Below, piece by piece: positions 26,351-36,044 of a DNA stretch of 63,602 bases. Under the pieces are notes generated by a model. The model was not told the origin of the DNA, ran no database searches, and worked only from the letters and a program-made list of their open reading frames with translations. The stretch spans positions 8,676 through 72,277 of the forward strand of contig DIAJ01000005.1 in the NCBI GenBank assembly GCA_002415785.1, written 5' to 3'. Made by a program: the position numbers and the translations under genes. The DNA is from Flavobacteriales bacterium UBA5081 (GTDB lineage Bacteria; Bacteroidota; Bacteroidia; Flavobacteriales_E; Vicingaceae). Each line of letters begins with the position of its first letter. Position 1 is the stretch's first letter.

Positions 26351-28090
26351 ATGTCAACTTACTGTTATACCCTATTTTTTATTTTTTTGTTGGCCTCGAC
26401 TCTAAGTTTTGGCCAAAAGAAAGAATTAGAAGTTTATGGAATAACCGACCTAAAAACTGAATACAACACTTTTGTTATCGACAGTATTAAAGCTAAAAAA
26501 GAATCGAATAAAATTCTTAAGCAGTTATATGCTGCCTCCTACTTGTCTGCAAGATTAGACTCTCTTGTGCAGAGTGAAGAAAGTTATAGTCTATATTTTT
26601 ATCAAGGTACAACCTTTAAATGGCTTAACTTAAACAAAGGGAACTTGCCTACTGAACTAATAAGTAAGGTAGATTATAAAAACCACCTATTTTGGAACAA
26701 ACCTTTTAATAGCGAAGACTTAACTGCTCTTTTTGAAAGAACTGTTCAATATTACGAAAACAATGGCTACCCTTTTGTAAGTGTGGCACTCGATAGTGTA
26801 TCAATTGACACTAACCAAAATATTGAAGCCTCATTAAAGATTCAAAAAAACCAATTTTATCGATTGGATAGCCTAGAAATTGACGGGAATGTTGAAGTTT
26901 CTAAAAAGTATATCATCAAGCAACTCGACATTAAGCTAGGCGAGCCTTACAATGAATCAGTTGTCAAAAAAATTTCAAATCGCATTGAAGAAATCCCCTT
27001 TTTAAGAGAAAAACGCAAACATAAAGTTCTCTTCTTTGAAGAGGGTGTTAAGATTGTTTTAGATCTAGAAAAAAGACAAGCAAGCAGGTTTGATGGAATC
27101 ATAGGACTGCTAACCAACGAAGAAGATGGAAAAATTGAGCTTACAGGCGATGTAGACCTCAACCTCATCAACTCTTTTAACCGCGGAGAAAACATAGGAT
27201 TACAATGGCGAAAACTAAAGGGCAATAGTCAAGATTTAAATGTCTTGTTCAATTATCCCTATTTTTTGAATACCGATTTTGGCTTAGACCTAAACTTTAA
27301 GCTCTATAAAAGAGATACTACATTCTTAGACTTAATCAGCAGAATAGGAATTAGCTACAACTTTAGAAGAGGTGAGTTTTTGAGTCTATTCATTGAGAGC
27401 AAAAGATCATCTCTGCTTTCAAGAAGTCAATACATTAATTCTGAAAGCAACAACCTTCCTCCTTTTGGAGACATAAACGTAAATATGTTTGGGCTTGCCT
27501 ATCGACTTGAGCGCTTTGACTATCGATTTAACCCTATGAAGGGAATTGGCCTCAATACAAGCTTTGCAGCCGGTAGAAAAAGTTTTCGAAAAATGGCTGC
27601 GTTGGAGGAGGAAAATCCCGGAATTTACGACAACATACCACTTCAAACCAACCAGTTTGAGGGCTCATTATTTTTGAGGTATTTCATACAAATTGGCAAT
27701 CGTTCAACCATATTGTTGGCAAACCGCTCAGCAAGTATTCATGCAGAGACAATTTATGAAAATGAGCTACTTCGAATTGGAGGCTTAAAAACGCTTAGAG
27801 GCTTTGATGAAGAATCAATTTTTGCTTCTACCTACTCCATTTTTACTTTTGAATACCGCTTTTTACTTGACAGGAATTCCTTTTTTGCAGTATTTTCAGA
27901 TGGAGCCTACTATGAAAACAACAGTGTTAACGATTACATAAGTGACACTCCAATTGGCATAGGTGCCGGTTTAAACTTTGAAACCGGAGCCGGAATTTTT
28001 TCTTTTAACTATGCCATTGGCAAACAATTTAACAACCCATTTGACTTAAGAGCCGGTAAAATTCACTTTGGTTTTATCAGTCTCTTCTAA
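26351..28090 (+). CDS. BamA/TamA (Omp85) family outer-membrane protein
   Basis: 579 residues. Signal peptide 1-21 (ending SFGQ); a periplasmic part with POTRA-like segments (about 110-250, including YRLDSLEIDGNVEVSKKYIIKQLDIKLGEPYNE); then a 16-strand-type beta-barrel (about 255-579) with LRIGGLKTLRGFDEESI, an Omp85 motif of the R-G-F kind, and a terminal HFGFISLF ending in aromatic Phe. It is far shorter than BamA, so it is a TamA-like or accessory translocase rather than the essential assembly factor. Location is the outer membrane; the substrate is unknown. Confidence 0.87.
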   Translation: MSTYCYTLFFIFLLASTLSFGQKKELEVYGITDLKTEYNTFVIDSIKAKKESNKILKQLYAASYLSARLDSLVQSEESYSLYFYQGTTFKWLNLNKGNLPTELISKVDYKNHLFWNKPFNSEDLTALFERTVQYYENNGYPFVSVALDSVSIDTNQNIEASLKIQKNQFYRLDSLEIDGNVEVSKKYIIKQLDIKLGEPYNESVVKKISNRIEEIPFLREKRKHKVLFFEEGVKIVLDLEKRQASRFDGIIGLLTNEEDGKIELTGDVDLNLINSFNRGENIGLQWRKLKGNSQDLNVLFNYPYFLNTDFGLDLNFKLYKRDTTFLDLISRIGISYNFRRGEFLSLFIESKRSSLLSRSQYINSESNNLPPFGDINVNMFGLAYRLERFDYRFNPMKGIGLNTSFAAGRKSFRKMAALEEENPGIYDNIPLQTNQFEGSLFLRYFIQIGNRSTILLANRSASIHAETIYENELLRIGGLKTLRGFDEESIFASTYSIFTFEYRFLLDRNSFFAVFSDGAYYENNSVNDYISDTPIGIGAGLNFETGAGIFSFNYAIGKQFNNPFDLRAGKIHFGFISLF

Positions 28091-28138
28091 TTTAGCTCAT
28101 CCTTTGCTTAATTTAGCGGAATTGAATCGCACTAATTT

Positions 28139-29491
28139 ATGGATTTTAACGCTTTACTTTTTTTATTGATTGGACTCATTATTGGCTTTGGGCTTGCTTA
28201 TGTTCTCATAAAAAAATTAGATAAAAGTAAAGAGCTCCAAACTCAACTTAACACTCTTCATGAAGAAAATACTGCTTTACTTATTGAACAAAGAACAGCT
28301 TCGAGCAGAGCTGATGAAATTCAAAAGTATTATAATCAGCTAAAAATTGATTTTCAAGCACTAGAAAAAACCAAAAATGATTTAAGTAATGAGCTAAGTG
28401 CTTTAAGAGTTCACAAAAGTAATTTAGAAGAAAAGCTGGAAAATCAGCTTAATGAAATGCAGAAATTGCAAGATAAGTTTACACAGGATTTTGAACTGAT
28501 TGCTCATAAGATATTGAGACAAAACAGCAGTGATTTCTCTGAAAGCCACCAAAAAGAACTTGCTCAAATACTAAATCCGCTTCAGGAGAAAATTCAATCA
28601 TTTGAAAAAAAAGTAGAAGAGAAATATCAGCTCAATCGTGATGAACAAATCTCGCTTAAAGAGCAAATTAAGCAGTTAACTGAACTGAATGGAGAGCTTA
28701 ATGAGCAGGCACAAAACTTGACAAAAGCATTAAAGGCAGACACTAAAAAACAAGGGAATTGGGGCGAGGTAATCTTAAGTAGAATTTTAGAACGTTCCGG
28801 CTTGACAAAAGGCTCAGAATATGAATTACAATACAGTGCTACTACTGAGGACAACAAACGCTTACAGCCGGATGTAGTCATACACTTACCCGAAGAAAAG
28901 CACTTAATTATCGACTCCAAAGTTTCTTTAGTTGCTTACGAGCGATTTGTGAATGAAACGGATGATGTAAAACGACAAAACCATCTAAAAGAACACATAA
29001 GCAGCGTAAAACAGCACGTTAAGGGCCTAAGTGAAAAAAATTATCAGAACCTATCCAAAATAAACAGTCCTGACTTTGTTTTATTGTTTATGCCCATAGA
29101 GCCTGCTTTTAGTTTGGCGATGCAAAGTGACAACGATCTGTATGCTTACGCCTGGGAAAAGAAAGTGGTTATTGTTAGCCCTTCTACGCTTTTAGCTACC
29201 TTGCGAACCATTGCTTCCATCTGGCAACAGGAAAAACAAACGAGAAATGCTATTGAAATTGCTCAGAGAGCCGGTAGATTATACGATAAATTTGTTGGCT
29301 TTGTAGACGATATGGCTAAAATTGATCGAGGTTTAAACTCTGCTCAAAACGCTTATGATGATGCGCTTAATAAGTTGAAAAACGGAAGAGGAAACATTAT
29401 CGGAAGATTAGAACATCTACGTGAACTAGGTGCAGAAAGCAGTAAAAGTATACCAACTCACTTAATCGAACAGGAGGAAGATGAAAGCTAA
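28139..29491 (+). CDS. rmuC: DNA recombination protein RmuC
   Basis: 450 residues. An N-terminal membrane helix (about 5-24) is followed by a long coiled coil (30-215) and the RmuC nuclease-like domain (about 215-410) with KKQGNWGEVILSRILE, HLIIDSKVSLVAYERFV, VLLFMPIEPAFSLA and ATLRTIASIWQQEKQ. RmuC limits inversions at short inverted repeats in E. coli; the domain belongs to the PD-(D/E)xK-like group. The 3' end overlaps the GWxTD gene by 11 bases. Confidence 0.95.
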   Translation: MDFNALLFLLIGLIIGFGLAYVLIKKLDKSKELQTQLNTLHEENTALLIEQRTASSRADEIQKYYNQLKIDFQALEKTKNDLSNELSALRVHKSNLEEKLENQLNEMQKLQDKFTQDFELIAHKILRQNSSDFSESHQKELAQILNPLQEKIQSFEKKVEEKYQLNRDEQISLKEQIKQLTELNGELNEQAQNLTKALKADTKKQGNWGEVILSRILERSGLTKGSEYELQYSATTEDNKRLQPDVVIHLPEEKHLIIDSKVSLVAYERFVNETDDVKRQNHLKEHISSVKQHVKGLSEKNYQNLSKINSPDFVLLFMPIEPAFSLAMQSDNDLYAYAWEKKVVIVSPSTLLATLRTIASIWQQEKQTRNAIEIAQRAGRLYDKFVGFVDDMAKIDRGLNSAQNAYDDALNKLKNGRGNIIGRLEHLRELGAESSKSIPTHLIEQEEDES

Positions 29492-30731
29492 TATTTTAAT
29501 TTTTATATCATCAATATTCCTATTCGCTTGCACTGTTTCCAAGAGCAGCCGATACGACTACACCTACTTATACGATGAAGATCAAAAAGCGATTAAACCG
29601 TCCTTTAAAGTTTTTCATCACCAAAATGACAGCTCAACTTTATTTTTTAAATTAAAAAGTGATGATGTTTTATTTGGAAAGTTGAGCAATGATTCCACTT
29701 TAACAGCACGAATTCTTTGTAAATATAGAGTATACCATCCTGAAGATCAAAAAACCATACTTGACAGCACCACTATGGCATTCCACAGTTTTGGTGAAAA
29801 CTCTAATCAGAATATACTTCAATCTCACTTCAGTTTTAAGCTGGCAAGTGGTTCTATTTATCCAATGGAACTTCGCTTTAGAGATCAATATAGAGACTTG
29901 AATGTAGTTTATTACTTATGGTTAGATAAAAGAATAAATGGCAACGAACAGTTCTATTTAATTAGAAATGAAGAGGAGGTGATTATCGATAAGCAAGTTA
30001 ACTTAAGTGAGTCGATCATCATAGAAAAAAGTCCGCTTTTACCGGAAGGCTTATACACTTTGTATTTTTCTGATTACTCCTATTCAATGACTCCTCCTCC
30101 TTTTGCTGAGCCTGCAACGGAAAGGGAAACACTAGACTATGACAGTTCGAGAAACATCATTTTTGTAGACAACAAAACTAGAGTAGAAAACTGGTCAACT
30201 ATCAACCAACTTAAATGCAATTCAGAAGATAGTTTATTACCCTTTTACTTTTACGATTACTACCCTGCCTTTCCAGACATTAGTGAGTTCAATCAAATGA
30301 TAGAGCCACTTCGCTATATTACTACTACAAAGGAGTACAACCAACTTAAGAATGCGGCTAATATTAAAAGAGAAATTGACAACTTTTGGTTAAAAATCGG
30401 AGGAAACGCTGAAAAAGCTGAAAAGATGCTTCGCTTATACTACAAAAGGGTTCAAATGGCGAATGAAAAATTCACTTCCTACAAAGAAGGCTGGAAAACA
30501 GATCGAGGAATTATTTACATTGTTTATGGTCAGCCCACCAATATTTACAAAGGAATAAGCTCAGAAACTTGGGTTTATGGAGAAGAAAACAACATATTAT
30601 CAATCAAATTTCAATTTAATCGAAAAGCTGATGCAAGAACTAACAATCGTTTTGACTTAATTCGCAATCCGGATTTTAAAAACAATTGGTATAGAGCTGT
30701 GGATCAGTGGCGACAAGGAAAAGTATTTTAA
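29481..30731 (+). CDS. GWxTD domain lipoprotein
   Basis: 416 residues. A type II signal peptide ends in FLFAC with Cys17 as the lipidation site. The middle is beta-rich, and the C-terminal part carries the name-giving motif GWKTDRGIIYIVYGQP (about 341-356). The family is common in Bacteroidota and has no assigned function; the lipid anchor implies periplasm or outer membrane. It overlaps rmuC by 11 bases, and its TAA overlaps the rlmB ATG (TAATG), pointing to an operon. Confidence 0.92.
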   Translation: MKANILIFISSIFLFACTVSKSSRYDYTYLYDEDQKAIKPSFKVFHHQNDSSTLFFKLKSDDVLFGKLSNDSTLTARILCKYRVYHPEDQKTILDSTTMAFHSFGENSNQNILQSHFSFKLASGSIYPMELRFRDQYRDLNVVYYLWLDKRINGNEQFYLIRNEEEVIIDKQVNLSESIIIEKSPLLPEGLYTLYFSDYSYSMTPPPFAEPATERETLDYDSSRNIIFVDNKTRVENWSTINQLKCNSEDSLLPFYFYDYYPAFPDISEFNQMIEPLRYITTTKEYNQLKNAANIKREIDNFWLKIGGNAEKAEKMLRLYYKRVQMANEKFTSYKEGWKTDRGIIYIVYGQPTNIYKGISSETWVYGEENNILSIKFQFNRKADARTNNRFDLIRNPDFKNNWYRAVDQWRQGKVF

Positions 30732-31465
30732 TGGCAAACGAAAACTACATTTTTGGCATGCATCCGGTGATGGAAGCCATAAAAGCGAATAAAGAAATTG
30801 ACAAAGTATTTATTCAATCAGATTTAAGAGGCCCACACGTAACTGAATTGCGAAAGCTGCTTAAAACACACAAAGTCAGTAGTCAAAATCTACCTTTGGG
30901 AAGAATGAATCATTTGTACAAAAAGAATCATCAAGGTGTCGTCGCTTTTTTGTCGCCGATTGACTATCAACCATATCAAGAGGTAATTTCAAATGCATTT
31001 GAATCAGGAAAAATGCCCTTGGTCTTAATACTCGATCGCGTAAGTGATGTTGGAAACTTTGGAGCAATTTGCAGAACTGCTGAATGTACCGGAGTTGATT
31101 GCATTATTATCCCTGTGAAGGGTTCTGCTCAAATTAATGGAGAAGCTGTTAAACGGTCATCAGGAGCTTTATTAAATGTAAACATCTCAAAGGAAAGAGA
31201 CTTAGCTGCCGTTGCTGAAGACCTAAAGAGCATGGGACTGCAAGTGGTAGGATGCACGGAAAAAACAGAAGATTTAATTTACTCAGTAGACTATAAAATG
31301 CCAACGGCCATTGTAATGGGCTCGGAAGAAGATGGAATTAACTCTCAGTTAATGAAAACACTGGACGCTAAAGTTAAAATCCCAATGATAGGAAACACAG
31401 AGTCATTAAACGTATCTGTATCAGCAGGTGTAATTATTTATGAAGCCATTCGACAAAGGATTTAA
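30731..31465 (+). CDS. rlmB: 23S rRNA (guanosine-2'-O-)-methyltransferase RlmB, SpoU family
   Basis: 244 residues from the ATG at 30731, which overlaps the previous stop codon; a GTG-type extension upstream lies wholly inside the GWxTD gene. It has the N-terminal substrate-binding domain (FGMHPVMEAIKANKEIDKVFI), then the SPOUT knot with LDRVSDVGNFGAICRTAECTG, AIVMGSEEDGI and IPMIGNTESLNVSVSAGVIIYE. It methylates the 2'-OH of a guanosine in 23S rRNA (G2251 in E. coli) using S-adenosylmethionine. Confidence 0.93.
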   Translation: MANENYIFGMHPVMEAIKANKEIDKVFIQSDLRGPHVTELRKLLKTHKVSSQNLPLGRMNHLYKKNHQGVVAFLSPIDYQPYQEVISNAFESGKMPLVLILDRVSDVGNFGAICRTAECTGVDCIIIPVKGSAQINGEAVKRSSGALLNVNISKERDLAAVAEDLKSMGLQVVGCTEKTEDLIYSVDYKMPTAIVMGSEEDGINSQLMKTLDAKVKIPMIGNTESLNVSVSAGVIIYEAIRQRI

Positions 31466-31517
31466 TCTAACCACTATTTCTAGAAAAAATAATGAATTCC
31501 TATCTTATAGGTATACG

Positions 31518-31525
31518 TAATTTTG
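31518..31525 (+). promoter_or_regulatory. -7 promoter element TAATTTTG for the acyltransferase gene
   Basis: Perfect TAnnTTTG, 41 bases upstream of the ATG at 31567. A small dyad, CCTATCTTATAGG (31499-31511), sits directly upstream and could be an operator half or chance. Confidence 0.45.
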
Positions 31526-31566
31526 CAGACAGTGATTACAACTATTATTAGCAAAGCGTTCAAATA

Positions 31567-32838
31567 ATGCTCTACAGAATCCTAAAGTTTATTGTAGCTC
31601 AAAGCTTAAAAATTCATTACAAAAACATTAAGTCTTTTAACGTTGGGGCTATTCCTGAAAAAGGTCCGTTAATAATTGCGCCTAATCACCCCAACTCATT
31701 TTTAGACGCTTTAATAATTGCTGTACAAGTTAATAGACCGCTTTACTTTTTAGCTCGATCTGACGTTTTTAATAAAAAATGGGCTGCTTTTCTCCTAAAA
31801 AAAATGCAACTTATTCCCATTTATCGAATTACTGAAGGAATAGATAAGTTTCACAAGAATCAAGAAACTTTCGATCATTGTCATGAAATACTGGCTAATG
31901 ATGGCGCTTTATTAATTTTTCCGGAAGGGCTAAGTAAGCAAGAAAAACGACTACAAGAATTAAAAAAGGGTTTGGCACGCATTGCCTTTAGCTTTGTTGG
32001 TTCGCATCCTCAAAAGCGACTCTCTATAGTTCCTGTTGGAATAAATTACGATAAAATCACCGCCTTCAACAGTCATATTTTAGTCGGCTTCGGGCACCCT
32101 TTCACCCTTGATCCTTGGATGAAAGATTACAATGACAAACCTAATTTAGCTTATCAAGCTTTTAATATTTATCTTGAGCAAGCCCTAAAAAAACACTTAA
32201 TTGAAATTACTCCAGAGCATGAGGAGGTTTTTCATGCTTTCAGCGAAATTGACCCCTGCTTCGAACAGAATTCTCTCGACCGGAAGCATTTAATTGCTGA
32301 GGGCATTTTAAAGTTGAGCGAGAAAGACAAAAAGAACTTTAATGAAGTAGAAAGTCAAAGTCATAAAGCAGAAGCCTTACTTACAGACTACGGCCTAAGT
32401 TTTAAACACTTTAAACACAAAGTAAATGTAAAAGCAATTGACCTTTTCATCTTAATCATGCTGCTACCTTTTACATTTACAGGCCTAGTATTTAACTGGT
32501 GGATATATTTTGCAGGCAAAGGAATTGCCAAATTACTTCCAAAAAAGCATGAACAATTCTACACATCAGTTAGATTTGGCTCAGCAACATTACTTTGGAT
32601 AATTTGGGCGATTTTTTTAACCGCTGTCTTAAGTCCAATTTCACTTTGGTTTTTACTCACCCCTATTGTTCTTTTTATTGCTTTAAAAACACTCTTAAAA
32701 ACCAAACGTAAATTACTTAAAATAAAGCGACTGTTTGCACTGCAAAGATTAAACGCCGACGTCAAAAAGCACCACGAACTAATTGAGAGTATTAAGGAAC
32801 TCATGAATTACCGAAATAAGAATGAACTAATCCCTTAA
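31567..32838 (+). CDS. PlsC-like lysophospholipid / glycerol-3-phosphate acyltransferase
   Basis: 423 residues. The acyltransferase domain (about 25-230) has NHPNSFLDALI (40-50), where His41 and Asp47 form the catalytic pair with five residues between them instead of the usual four. It also has FPEGLSKQE for acceptor binding and IVPVGINY. The C-terminal part carries two or three membrane helices (about 290-320 and 345-390). It probably acylates lysophosphatidate or glycerol-3-phosphate at the inner membrane. The H-x5-D spacing resembles a subgroup related to eukaryotic glycerol-phosphate acyltransferases. Confidence 0.85.
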   Translation: MLYRILKFIVAQSLKIHYKNIKSFNVGAIPEKGPLIIAPNHPNSFLDALIIAVQVNRPLYFLARSDVFNKKWAAFLLKKMQLIPIYRITEGIDKFHKNQETFDHCHEILANDGALLIFPEGLSKQEKRLQELKKGLARIAFSFVGSHPQKRLSIVPVGINYDKITAFNSHILVGFGHPFTLDPWMKDYNDKPNLAYQAFNIYLEQALKKHLIEITPEHEEVFHAFSEIDPCFEQNSLDRKHLIAEGILKLSEKDKKNFNEVESQSHKAEALLTDYGLSFKHFKHKVNVKAIDLFILIMLLPFTFTGLVFNWWIYFAGKGIAKLLPKKHEQFYTSVRFGSATLLWIIWAIFLTAVLSPISLWFLLTPIVLFIALKTLLKTKRKLLKIKRLFALQRLNADVKKHHELIESIKELMNYRNKNELIP

Positions 32839-32841
32839 ACT

Positions 32842-33627
32842 ATGAAACTTCCCATACTGATACTTTCTTTATTCTTATTATTAAGTAGTTGTGAATCTTC
32901 AAAAAAGCAAAGCGAAGAGCAGTTAACTGCAAAAAAACAATCAATCGACTCAATTGCAGTTCCTCTTTCTAAGCAACTTATCAACTCTATTTTAGCGAAT
33001 AAAGAGACACAACAAACTGTTGACAAGCTCAAAAACCTAGAGTTAAACACATTACTAACTGAGCTCAATACAGACCTTAAAAAGAAAGTGTTTTGGATAA
33101 ATATCTATAATTCTTTTATTCAAGTTATTCTTAAAGAAGATGATAAGGGTTTTGAAGATAAAAGCGATTTTTTTAGCAAAAAGCAGATTGAAATTGCAGG
33201 AGTTCAGTTCAGTTTCGACGACATAGAGCACGGCATAATAAGAGGCACAAAGTTTAAATACGGCTTGGGATATGTTGACAATCCCTTTTCTGATGAAATC
33301 ATAAAAGCGCTACAGTGCGATACACTGGATGAGCGCATTCACTTTGCTTTAAACTGTGGCGCTGAAAGCTGCCCACCGGTTAGAGTATATACACTTAGTA
33401 ATTTTGAAAAAGTGATGGAAGAAAACACTAAAACTTTTTTAAGCTCAGAAACCACTTTTTTAGAAATTGAAAATAAGGTAATTACTACTAGACTTTTTCA
33501 ATGGTACAAAGGTGACTTTAATTTAAGTGTAATTGAGTATTTAAAAAAATACAATGTTATTCCACAGTGGGTTGAAGCTGATGTCGAGTACAGTGAATAT
33601 AATTGGGAAAAACGATTAGTGAAATAA
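32842..33627 (+). CDS. DUF547 domain lipoprotein
   Basis: 261 residues. A lipoprotein signal with lipobox LLSSC puts Cys17 at the lipid site. The DUF547 region (about 65-250) includes KKKVFWINIYNSFIQVIL, DDIEHGIIRGTKFKYG and HFALNCGAESCPPVRVY, with conserved Asn, His and Cys residues suggesting a papain/transglutaminase-like fold. No activity is established to my knowledge. It lies three bases after the acyltransferase gene and is probably co-transcribed. Confidence 0.88.
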   Translation: MKLPILILSLFLLLSSCESSKKQSEEQLTAKKQSIDSIAVPLSKQLINSILANKETQQTVDKLKNLELNTLLTELNTDLKKKVFWINIYNSFIQVILKEDDKGFEDKSDFFSKKQIEIAGVQFSFDDIEHGIIRGTKFKYGLGYVDNPFSDEIIKALQCDTLDERIHFALNCGAESCPPVRVYTLSNFEKVMEENTKTFLSSETTFLEIENKVITTRLFQWYKGDFNLSVIEYLKKYNVIPQWVEADVEYSEYNWEKRLVK

Positions 33628-33695
33628 TAGAGCCTATTTCATCATTCATTATTACCGCTTAGCAACAATCATTTTATTTAGTAAAAGCTTTCAAT

Positions 33696-33703
33696 TACCT
33701 TTG
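33696..33703 (+). promoter_or_regulatory. -7 promoter element TACCTTTG for the S46 peptidase
   Basis: Perfect TAnnTTTG match, 30 bases upstream of the ATG at 33734. No evident -33 TTG at normal spacing. Confidence 0.5.
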
Positions 33704-33733
33704 GGGCTTGAAAAAAATCAGTAAATATTTATC

Positions 33734-35887
33734 ATGAAGAAAATTTCAATATTAATTGCGGGTTTTATGCTCGCCTTTGCGCCGGTAAAAGCCGACGAAG
33801 GAATGTGGCTTCCAATGTTAGTGAAGCGACTGAATTATGTAGATATGCAAAAACAGGGTTTGCAATTAACTCCTGAGGAAATCTACAGTGTTAACAACTC
33901 CAGCTTAAAAGATGCAATTGTTCGCTTGGGAAGAGGCTTTTGTACCGGAGAAATCATTTCTGACCAAGGCTTAATGCTCACCAACCACCACTGTGGCTTT
34001 GGAGCAATACAAGAGTTAAGTACTGAAGAAAACAACTACTTAGATGATGGTTTTTGGGCAATGAACAAGTCTGAAGAGTTGCCTGCAGGCTTCTCAGTTT
34101 CATTTTTAGTTCGCATGGAAGATGTGAGCGAAACTATTAATGCAGAACTAAATGAAGAAATGAGCTTGCAAGAGCGCACAGCTAAAATCCGTAAACTAAG
34201 TGACTCTTTAGAGAAGTTAGCAGTTGGAGAAACGCACTTTGAAGCTCAAGTAAAAAGTTTTTACAATGGAAACGAATTTTACCTTTTTGTTTACGAAACC
34301 TTCCAAGATGTTAGACTAGTAGGCGCTCCTCCATCATCTGTAGGGAAGTTTGGCGGTGATACCGATAACTGGATGTGGCCAAGACAAACTGGAGACTTTA
34401 CTCTTTTCCGCGTATACGCTGACAAAGACAATAAGCCTGCAGAATACAGCGAAGATAATGTACCTTACACCCCAAAGCACAGCTTACCAATTTCATTAAA
34501 AGGAGTAAAGGAAGGAGATTTTTCAATGATTTTTGGATATCCTGGATCAACTGATCGCTACTTAACTTCTGCCGGAATTAAGTATGAACTAGAAGTTCGT
34601 CAGCCTTCTTACGTAAAACTTAGAAGAGAAGTATTAGACATTTACGAAGAGGAAATGGCAGCTAGCGACAAAGTGCGTTTGCAATATGCTTCAAAGCATG
34701 CAAGCATCAGTAATTATTGGAAATACTTTAAAGGACAACAAGCCGGTTTGAAACGATTGAAAGTATATGACAAGAAAAAGGCAAAGGAAGATCAGTTAGC
34801 AGAATGGATTGCTGCTGATGAAGAAAGGCAAAAACTTTACGATGGCGTATTAGAAGGCTTTGAAACAGGATTCAACAACCTAAGAGAAGTAAACAAAGTA
34901 AGAATTTACTTAGGTGAGTCAATTTTTAGAATTGAGGCAGTTCCATTTGCTCGTCAGTTTTCCGGATTAAAGAACCTACTTGAAGCCGATGAAGTAGACC
35001 AAACGAAAGTGGACGAAACGGTTGAAAGCATAAAAGCTATGGCGAAAGAACACTTTAAGGATTACAGCAAGAAAATCGATCAGCAAGTTTTTGCTGCTAT
35101 GGTTCGCGCTTATTACAACGACCTTCCTGAAGATAAGCAGCCTGAAGAGTTCCGTTCTTTAGTTGAAAAATATAAAGGAGACTACAAGAAAATGGCTGAA
35201 AAATACTATGACAAAACCATTTTTGCTTCTGAAGCTGATGTAATGGAATTCTTGGAAAAGCCAAAAGCTAAAACGATAGACAAAGACCCTATTTACAACT
35301 TAATGAAGGTCGTTTTTAACCATTACTTAGAGCACATAAACCCTGTTATTCAATCAGAAACTGAAGGTTTAGCTCGTTCTGAAAGGTTATTCGTGAAAGG
35401 ATTGCGTGAAATGGACAAGGATAAAACATACGCTCCTGATGCCAACTCAACAATGCGTTTTACTTACGGTCAAGTGAAAGCTTATGAGCCTAGAGACGGG
35501 ATTTCATACCATTATTATACAACTGCTCAAGGTATCTTGGAAAAAGAAGACCCAACTAACCACGAGTTTATTGTTCCTGAAAAGTTAAAGGACTTAATCT
35601 TGAAAAAAGATTACGGTCAGTATGCTAATGAAGAAGGTGAACTTGTTGTCAACTTTATTACCAACAACGACATTACCGGTGGTAATTCAGGCAGTCCGAT
35701 GATTAACGGAAACGGAGAGTTAATTGGAACGGCATTTGACGGCAACTGGGAAGCCATGAGTGGTGACATTGCTTTTGAACATGAATTGCAGAGAACCATA
35801 GGTGTCGATATCCGCTACACTTTATTTATTATCGACAAATTTGCCGGTGCTTCTCACTTAGTAGAAGAAATGAATTTAGTGAAATAA
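33734..35887 (+). CDS. S46 family dipeptidyl-peptidase, DPP7-type
   Basis: 717 residues, the family's normal size. Signal peptide 1-20 (ending PVKA). The chymotrypsin-like triad is visible: His85 in TNHHCGFGAIQ, an Asp in the GGDTDNWMWPR region, and Ser652 in GGNSGSP. Eighteen residues after the serine is Gly670 (FDGNWE). In DPP11 an Arg at this place selects acidic P1 residues, while DPP7 has Gly, so this should cut dipeptides with hydrophobic P1 side chains from peptide N-termini in the periplasm. It has its own promoter element and a terminator, so it is probably a single-gene unit. Confidence 0.93.
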   Translation: MKKISILIAGFMLAFAPVKADEGMWLPMLVKRLNYVDMQKQGLQLTPEEIYSVNNSSLKDAIVRLGRGFCTGEIISDQGLMLTNHHCGFGAIQELSTEENNYLDDGFWAMNKSEELPAGFSVSFLVRMEDVSETINAELNEEMSLQERTAKIRKLSDSLEKLAVGETHFEAQVKSFYNGNEFYLFVYETFQDVRLVGAPPSSVGKFGGDTDNWMWPRQTGDFTLFRVYADKDNKPAEYSEDNVPYTPKHSLPISLKGVKEGDFSMIFGYPGSTDRYLTSAGIKYELEVRQPSYVKLRREVLDIYEEEMAASDKVRLQYASKHASISNYWKYFKGQQAGLKRLKVYDKKKAKEDQLAEWIAADEERQKLYDGVLEGFETGFNNLREVNKVRIYLGESIFRIEAVPFARQFSGLKNLLEADEVDQTKVDETVESIKAMAKEHFKDYSKKIDQQVFAAMVRAYYNDLPEDKQPEEFRSLVEKYKGDYKKMAEKYYDKTIFASEADVMEFLEKPKAKTIDKDPIYNLMKVVFNHYLEHINPVIQSETEGLARSERLFVKGLREMDKDKTYAPDANSTMRFTYGQVKAYEPRDGISYHYYTTAQGILEKEDPTNHEFIVPEKLKDLILKKDYGQYANEEGELVVNFITNNDITGGNSGSPMINGNGELIGTAFDGNWEAMSGDIAFEHELQRTIGVDIRYTLFIIDKFAGASHLVEEMNLVK

Positions 35888-35915
35888 GAAACACACATTT
35901 CAAAGACAAAATTTA

Positions 35916-35945
35916 AAAGAGCTCCAATTTGGGGCTCTTTTTTTG
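35916..35945 (+). terminator. intrinsic terminator of the S46 peptidase gene
   Basis: A 10-bp stem with one G-U pair (AAAGAGCTCC, 35916-35925, with GGGGCTCTTT, 35931-35940) and loop AATTT is followed by T residues through 35944. It lies 28 bases after the stop codon. Confidence 0.88.
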
Positions 35946-36012
35946 TTTTGTGTGCTAACAATAAAATAACTTCTTCTATCACTCAGTCAAAACCATTCAC
36001 TCAAAAAATGGT

Positions 36013-36020
36013 TAATTTTG
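36013..36020 (+). promoter_or_regulatory. -7 promoter element TAATTTTG for the E2 acyltransferase gene
   Basis: Perfect TAnnTTTG, 24 bases before the ATG at 36045 and downstream of the terminator, so this gene starts its own transcript. Confidence 0.5.
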
Positions 36021-36044
36021 CAGTAAATTTAAAAGCAAGATTAC

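Noticed and set aside
30707..30730. Earlier GTG start for rlmB
   Set aside because: It lies wholly inside the GWxTD gene; the TAATG overlap at 30729-30733 is the typical coupled start.
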